From: Hymenobacter sp. BT730
GTDB lineage: Bacteria > Bacteroidota > Bacteroidia > Cytophagales > Hymenobacteraceae
Length of the DNA: 64,000 bases
Reading direction: 5' to 3'
Assembly: GCF_030542105.1 (NCBI RefSeq)
Contig: NZ_JAUOFB010000001.1
Location: 806,001-870,000 of the forward strand
The notes beneath the pieces were generated by a model that did no database searches, was not told the DNA's origin, and saw nothing but the letters and a program-made list of their open reading frames with translations. Below are positions 60,046-64,000 of this stretch, piece by piece. Both the position numbers and the translations under genes were made by a program. How positions within the stretch are numbered: position 1 is the first letter of the stretch; every line of letters starts with the position of its first letter.

Positions 60046-60086
60046 TTCCGCGCTTCATACAGTACCCAACTCCTATAATTCTTTCC

Positions 60087-61508
60087 ATGAAAAAGCTGAG
60101 TAAAGCACTGTTGGTAGCCATGATGACGGTGGCAGCGATAAGCTGCAAAGAAGACAACCCCGACCCCATTCCGGTGGTGGTAGACAACGGCCCCCGCGAT
60201 GCGCAGGGACGCGTGGTGCTGGAAGGTGAAATCAAAACCAGCCGCACGCTACTGGCCACGGAGAAGTACCTGCTAAAAGGCTTTGTGTATGTGACAGAAG
60301 GTGTAACGCTGGAAATCCAGCCGGGCACCGTCATCTTCGGGGACAAAGACACGAAAGGCTCCCTTATTATTGAGCGTGGGGCCAAGCTGATTGCTAACGG
60401 CACCGCCGCCAAGCCCATTGTTTTTACCTCCGCCCAGGCTAAAGGCAGCCGCAAGTACGGCGACTGGGGCGGCGTAGTACTGGTAGGTCGGGCACCCATG
60501 AACCAGCCTTCCTCCACCAAGCTGGAAGGGGGCATCCGGGGCGAGTTCGGGGGCTCTGATGCCGCTGATAACTCCGGCAGCCTGCAGTATGTGCGCATTG
60601 AGTTTGCCGGCGTGCCCCTTTCCGCCGCCGCCAACAGCGAAATCAACGGCCTGACCATGTACGGCGTAGGCTCGGGAACCACACTTAACTACATTCAGGT
60701 TTCCTACTCCGGCGACGACTCTTATGAGTGGTTCGGCGGCACCGTAAATGCCAAGCACCTGGTAGCCTTCCGTGGCTGGGATGATGATTTTGATACGGAT
60801 TTCGGCTACGTGGGCAAAGTGCAGTACGCCGTTTCACTGCGCGACCCGCAAATTGCCGACCAGTCGGGCTCTAATGCCTTTGAATCGGATAACTTTAACC
60901 CCGGCACCAAGGCCGATGGCACTATCGGCGCCAACGAAGGCATGCCTCTCACAGCGCCGGTGTTCAGCAACGTAAGTGCCTTTGTAACGGCGGGCACGCC
61001 CTCTAACACGCAGCAGTCGGGCAGCGGCGCGTACCAGTCAGGTATGCACCTGCGCCGGAACACATCTACCAGCATCTTTAATACGGTGGTTGTGGGTTAT
61101 CCCGAAGGTCTTCGCCTGGATGGCGGCCCTACCTGGGCCAATGCTCAGTCGGGCGGCCTCACCCTGCGCGGTGTAGTGGTAGCTAACAACACCACGGCGC
61201 TGGTGGCGAAGAACAACACAGATGCCTTCACGCTGGACCAACTGACCACCTGGTTTAAAGAAGCCGGTAAGGCCAACTCGGTGGTAGCCGGCGCCGAGCT
61301 GAGCACTCTGGGTCTCAATGCCAGCAACTTCAACTTGTCAGCCCCCGGTTTCCTGCCGCAGGCCGGTTCTTCACTGCTGAGCGGAGCCACCTTCGAGGGA
61401 AAAGCTGCCGACAGCTTCTTTGATAAAGTGACCTACAAAGGTGCCTTTGGTACCGAGAACTGGGCGCAGGGCTGGACCAACTTTACCCCCGAAAGCACCG
61501 ACTATTAA
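60087..61508 (+). CDS. Surface lipoprotein partner of the TonB receptor
   Basis: 473 residues. Lipobox AAISC with Cys21 after a short signal. The mature part is beta-rich with right-handed-helix-like repeats: YLLKGFVYVTEGVTLEIQPGTVIFGDKDTKGSLIIERGAKLIANGTAAKPIVFTSAQ, YVRIEFAGVP, INGLTMYGVGSGTTLNYIQVSYSGDDSYEWFGGTVNAKHLVAFRGWDDDFDTDFGY, ending NWAQGWTNFTPESTDY. Many Bacteroidota genomes carry this family directly behind a TonB receptor, so it probably captures or processes the ligand at the surface; no enzyme motif is seen. Co-transcribed with the receptor (41-base gap) and followed by a terminator. Confidence 0.85.
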   Translation: MKKLSKALLVAMMTVAAISCKEDNPDPIPVVVDNGPRDAQGRVVLEGEIKTSRTLLATEKYLLKGFVYVTEGVTLEIQPGTVIFGDKDTKGSLIIERGAKLIANGTAAKPIVFTSAQAKGSRKYGDWGGVVLVGRAPMNQPSSTKLEGGIRGEFGGSDAADNSGSLQYVRIEFAGVPLSAAANSEINGLTMYGVGSGTTLNYIQVSYSGDDSYEWFGGTVNAKHLVAFRGWDDDFDTDFGYVGKVQYAVSLRDPQIADQSGSNAFESDNFNPGTKADGTIGANEGMPLTAPVFSNVSAFVTAGTPSNTQQSGSGAYQSGMHLRRNTSTSIFNTVVVGYPEGLRLDGGPTWANAQSGGLTLRGVVVANNTTALVAKNNTDAFTLDQLTTWFKEAGKANSVVAGAELSTLGLNASNFNLSAPGFLPQAGSSLLSGATFEGKAADSFFDKVTYKGAFGTENWAQGWTNFTPESTDY

Positions 61509-61535
61509 TATTTATTGCTGGTAAGGCGAGTTCAT

Positions 61536-61565
61536 AAAAAGCCGGAGCACTTGCTCCGGCTTTTT
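61536..61565 (+). terminator. Terminator of the TonB receptor operon
   Basis: A perfect 14-bp stem, AAAAAGCCGGAGCA with its complement (61536-61549 and 61552-61565), loop CT plus T run. Confidence 0.93.
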
Positions 61566-61644
61566 TATTGCCCATCAAGCCCCGTGCAGGTTCTGCGCCG
61601 AAGCTGTACTTTTAGGGCCTGTCACCTTCTGATCTGTTTGCCCC

Positions 61645-62538
61645 ATGCTTCAATCTATGACCGGCTACGGTACCGCCACCCGCGAAACCGACCAGTATTC
61701 TCTCGTTGTCGAAGCCAAGTCGCTGAACTCAAAAGGCCTGGACCTGAGCCTGCGCCTGCCTCGTTTTCTGAATGATCGGGAATTGGAAATACGCAACATG
61801 GCTACCCGGGCATTAGGTCGCGGTAAAATCAATCTGAGCATTGACTTCAGCCGGCCCCGCACTACTACCTCTGTTCAGTTTGTCCTTAACCAAGAGGCCC
61901 TGGTAGCCGCTTATCAGGAGCTGGCACGGGCTGCAGAGCTGGTAGGCGCGCCCAAGGACGATTTGTTTGGTTTGGCGCTGAAGATGCCGGGCGTTATTCA
62001 AAGCCCTACCGAAGCCGCCCGCCCCGAGGAAAATGAAGCCTTATCCTGGGAGGAACTGCAGCCCGTGCTGCAGGAAGCTCTCGATAAGCTGAACCAGTTT
62101 CGACAGGATGAAGGCCAAACCCTCACGACCGAAATCCTTAGCTATATTGACCGGATCCGCATCCTGCTGGCCGACGTAGACCGCCACGACCCGGTGCGAG
62201 TAGAAACCATCCGGGAAAAGTTGCGGGCTCATTTGGCCGACTTAAGCACGGCCGAGCAGTTCAACGCCAACCGGTTTGAGCAGGAGCTACTCTACTACAT
62301 TGAGAAGCTTGACATTGCTGAAGAAAAGGTGCGCCTGATTAGCCATTTGCACTATTTTAACGAGACAGTATTCCTGCCGGAGCCCACTGGGAAGAAGTTG
62401 GCTTTCATCTCCCAGGAAATCGGGCGGGAGATTAATACCATTGGCTCTAAGGCGAATGATCCTGTGATTCAGCACTTAGTGGTGGAAATGAAGGAAGAAT
62501 TAGAGAAGATCAAGGAACAAATCAATAATATCCTTTAA
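61645..62538 (+). CDS. yicC: YicC/YloC family endoribonuclease
   Basis: 297 residues, standard length. Both family ends are clear: MLQSMTGYGTATRETDQYSLVVEAKSLNSKGLDLSLRLP at the N-terminus and LAFISQEIGREINTIGSKANDPVIQHLVVEMKEELEKIKEQINNIL at the C-terminus, with a coiled linker (DLSTAEQFNANRFEQELLYYIEKLDIAEEKVRLISHLHYF). E. coli YicC is an endoribonuclease acting on the small RNA RyhB and other transcripts. Start ATG at 61645. Single gene. Confidence 0.96.
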   Translation: MLQSMTGYGTATRETDQYSLVVEAKSLNSKGLDLSLRLPRFLNDRELEIRNMATRALGRGKINLSIDFSRPRTTTSVQFVLNQEALVAAYQELARAAELVGAPKDDLFGLALKMPGVIQSPTEAARPEENEALSWEELQPVLQEALDKLNQFRQDEGQTLTTEILSYIDRIRILLADVDRHDPVRVETIREKLRAHLADLSTAEQFNANRFEQELLYYIEKLDIAEEKVRLISHLHYFNETVFLPEPTGKKLAFISQEIGREINTIGSKANDPVIQHLVVEMKEELEKIKEQINNIL

Positions 62539-62586
62539 GTCCTGTTTTGCACTATTATGCCGGGATATTTGATTAAAATTGTATTA

Positions 62587-62601
62587 TATTAATTATTAAT
62601 A
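62587..62601. promoter_or_regulatory. AT-rich palindrome upstream of the promoter
   Basis: TATTAAT-T-ATTAATA, a perfect 15-bp dyad about 40 bases before the -33 box. Candidate binding site, weak because of low complexity. Confidence 0.35.
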
Positions 62602-62618
62602 GTATATTAATTTATTGA

Positions 62619-62638
62619 GTAAAATTGAACAATTTTAC
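62619..62638. promoter_or_regulatory. Candidate operator beside the -33 box
   Basis: GTAAAATTG-AA-CAATTTTAC: two perfect 9-bp half sites ending two bases before the TTG of the -33 box. No T run follows, so it is unlikely to be only the yicC terminator; an activator or repressor site is the simpler reading. Confidence 0.5.
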
Positions 62639-62640
62639 GC

Positions 62641-62668
62641 TTGGCTATTTAAAACCTTCTTATATTTG
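62641..62668 (+). promoter_or_regulatory. Strong Bacteroidota promoter of the gene at 62871
   Basis: TTG at 62641-62643, 17-base spacer, then TATATTTG at 62661-62668, a perfect match to TAnnTTTG. It would give a leader of about 195 bases before the ATG at 62871. Confidence 0.8.
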
Positions 62669-62870
62669 CTCGTCCAAAACGCTGAGTATCTCACTCATCG
62701 GTCATTCCCGCCTAAGGGGAAGGGCTTGGTGTCGGTGTTGTAAAAATATTTTTTATTAAATACTTGCAGCTCCGAATATTGTCAGTAAATTGTGTTATCC
62801 GAACAGTTGGATTTTTCTTCTGATCCGGCTTTTCTCTAAGATTGATTCCATCTTTTTTCTGCCTACGACT

Positions 62871-63413
62871 ATGAAAAAAGCTCTACTCTTCCCAGTATTC
62901 AGCCTGATGCTTTTGCTCATGGCTGCCCGTCCTGCCGCAGAAGTTGAACTTATCAAGAAGCGCGTTCTGAGTGAGCGGGTTGAAATCCTTATCCCCAAAG
63001 GTTTTGAGGTGATGAGCGAGCAGCAGATGGATTTCATCTATGCGAGAGCCCAGAGCCGTCCTAGTGTTATCTATACCAACAGCAAGGAAGCCAGTATTTC
63101 CTTCACCTACACCGATAACACGGCGGATCAGGATATGATCCAAATGTATACGGACAACTTCATCAAGACCTACTCCAAGCAGTTTCCAGACGCCAAGTGG
63201 TTTGGAAAAGGCATGAAGGACGTAAGCGGCCGTCACGTTGGCTACCTCGAGTTGATGAAGCCTGAGCTGGGTCACGAAGTATATAACCTGATTTTCTTCA
63301 CTGACGTGGAAGGCAAACTGCTCATGTGCACCTTCACCTGCGCTGACCGTCAGAAGCCTGAGTGGGAAATGGTTGCCAAGCAAATCATGAACTCCCTTAA
63401 GTCGAACGGCTAA
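62871..63413 (+). CDS. Exported hypothetical protein with PsbP/DUF1795-like fold
   Basis: 180 residues from the ATG at 62871 (MKKALLFPVFSLMLLLMAARPA), signal peptide cleaved near RPAAE. The body resembles small DUF1795/PsbP-like domains: VEILIPKGFEVMSEQQMDFIYARAQSRPSVIYTNSKEASISFTYTDN, then KWFGKGMKDVSGRHVGYLELMKPELGHEVYNLIFFTDVEGKLLMCTFTC and a helix WEMVAKQIMNSLK. Function unknown. It has its own strong promoter with an operator-like palindrome and a long leader, and a 23-bp terminator, so it is an independently controlled gene. Confidence 0.82.
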   Translation: MKKALLFPVFSLMLLLMAARPAAEVELIKKRVLSERVEILIPKGFEVMSEQQMDFIYARAQSRPSVIYTNSKEASISFTYTDNTADQDMIQMYTDNFIKTYSKQFPDAKWFGKGMKDVSGRHVGYLELMKPELGHEVYNLIFFTDVEGKLLMCTFTCADRQKPEWEMVAKQIMNSLKSNG

Positions 63414-63437
63414 GCTGCACCGCTACCCGGTATACCA

Positions 63438-63501
63438 ATAAAAGCCACTACCCCGAAATACTCTGACTTAGGTTGGGCTATTTCGGGGTAGTGGCTTTTA
63501 T
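63438..63501. terminator. Terminator between the exported protein and the M28 peptidase
   Basis: A perfect 23-bp stem (63438-63460 with 63479-63501), GCCACTACCCCGAAATA inside A/T ends, 18-base loop. Serves both convergent genes. Confidence 0.92.
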
Positions 63502-63518
63502 ATATGTCTCTATCTACC

Positions 63519-64000
63519 TTAATGGGTCAGGTAAGTCAGAAATTGGGTTAGTAGCCGATAAAGCTCGGAGTAGCGGGTAAGCGGAAGTGTTTCAGCTTTG
63601 TCTTGTATATCATGATAGGCTGCTATGCCACCCCGGGTATATAGGAAGAAGGCGGGCACACCAGCTTCTGAAAAGGGGAAATGGTCAGAATTGGCGGCTC
63701 TGCCGCGGGCAGCAAGAGACCCCACGCTGGCAGTGCCGGAATTGAGCTGTTGCAATATTTGGAATTCCTTAGGGTGCAGGGTGCCATTAACTACCGTAGC
63801 ACCAGAATCCCCGGTACCTACTAAGTCCAGGTTAATTAGGAAACGGACGGAGCCTAAGGGGAACAATGGGTGGGCCGTGAAATAACGTGAGCCGAGCAGT
63901 CCGGCTTCCTCCCCACTAAATCCAATGAATACTAGCGTATAACGCAGCCGATGAGCTGGCTGGCTAAAGTGGCGGGCCAGTTGTAACAACATGCTGGTGC
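63519..64000 (-). CDS. M28-family zinc aminopeptidase, 5' part cut by window edge
   Basis: C-terminal 160 residues or so; the frame stays open to the last base and the codons before the first Met read TS, matching the usual DNASGT(S/A)MLLxLARHF helix, so the Met at 63992 is internal. M28 marks: FIGFSGEEAGLLGSRYF with the catalytic Glu and a zinc-ligand Glu, INLDLVGTGD with a zinc-ligand Asp, SDHFPFSEAGVPAFFLYTRG, and YHDIQDKAETLP with the last zinc-ligand His. An exported peptidase is likely, but the signal peptide lies outside the window. Confidence 0.9.
   Translation of the reverse strand, partial: TSMLLQLARHFSQPAHRLRYTLVFIGFSGEEAGLLGSRYFTAHPLFPLGSVRFLINLDLVGTGDSGATVVNGTLHPKEFQILQQLNSGTASVGSLAARGRAANSDHFPFSEAGVPAFFLYTRGGIAAYHDIQDKAETLPLTRYSELYRLLTQFLTYLTH

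Larger units (their letters stand above)
62539..62870. other. AT-rich promoter and leader region of the exported protein gene
   Basis: 332 bases without a gene. It holds the two perfect palindromes and the promoter listed below and a ~200-base transcribed leader from about 62675. Small foldable pieces in the leader: GAGT...ACTC near 62683 and a weak hairpin before a T run at 62742-62757. No known riboswitch motif recognised. Confidence 0.6.

Noticed and set aside
1..64000. CRISPR arrays, prophage or insertion sequences
   Set aside because: No regularly spaced repeats, transposase, integrase or phage structural genes were found on either strand.

Overview
The window comes from a Bacteroidota chromosome, most likely a Hymenobacter-like member of the Cytophagales (inferred from gene content and style, not proven). 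Four things point there. The DNA is moderately GC-rich, with AT-rich islands only between genes. Several secreted proteins end in type IX secretion (T9SS) sorting domains. Several promoters fit the Bacteroidota pattern TTG-N17-20-TAnnTTTG. There is also a carboxypeptidase-regulatory-domain TonB receptor and TonB/META/DUF2147 envelope proteins. No prophage, integrase, transposase or CRISPR array was seen; this is ordinary chromosome with housekeeping genes scattered among lineage-specific small proteins.

Layout. 1-1.7 kb: right end of a polysaccharide locus (glycosyltransferase cut by the window edge, rfbC). 1.8-7.5 kb: murF, a T9SS FG-GAP protein, and an aminotransferase/omega-amidase pair that fits transaminase-linked removal of alpha-ketoglutaramate. 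7.6-13.8 kb: three of four copies of an unrecognised ~131-residue protein family, a HEYRH/beta-propeller/outer-membrane-barrel protein and msrA. 13.8-28.7 kb: a mixed metabolic and envelope region (PaaE-like reductase, YitT protein, FrnE-like thiol oxidoreductase, FAD oxidase, amidohydrolase, arylamine N-acetyltransferase with the fourth small-family copy, O-methyltransferase, two near-identical DUF2147 genes, a TonB-like protein). 28.8-31.4 kb: GAF protein, then an AT-richer two-gene unit with a membrane M50 peptidase. 31.4-41.7 kb: mfd, YdjM-like protein, NYN-cold-shock protein, thioesterase, DUF962/Mpo1-like protein, YajQ, TerC, and a J-domain membrane protein with its partner. 41.8-47.2 kb: two large T9SS metalloproteases transcribed head-to-head. 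47.3-51.3 kb: TrmH-type methyltransferase, a REP-like element, mutS, and tRNA-Gly and tRNA-Leu. 51.6-54.5 kb: a PAS-only sensor, a degenerate CZB-like helical protein and a lone MoxR ATPase. 54.5-57 kb: flippase plus glycosyltransferase. 57.2-64 kb: a TonB receptor with a repeat-rich surface lipoprotein, yicC, a small exported protein with an elaborate promoter and leader, and an M28 peptidase cut by the right edge.

Themes. Genome maintenance is represented by mfd and mutS. Envelope and secretion dominate: T9SS proteases, TonB receptor, lipoproteins and polysaccharide enzymes. The most original signals are the four-copy small protein family, the PAS-only/CZB-like pair, the HEYRH-propeller-barrel fusion, the paired TATGCATA sites in front of the NYN-cold-shock gene, and several unusually long perfect hairpins that reach into the 3' ends of genes.
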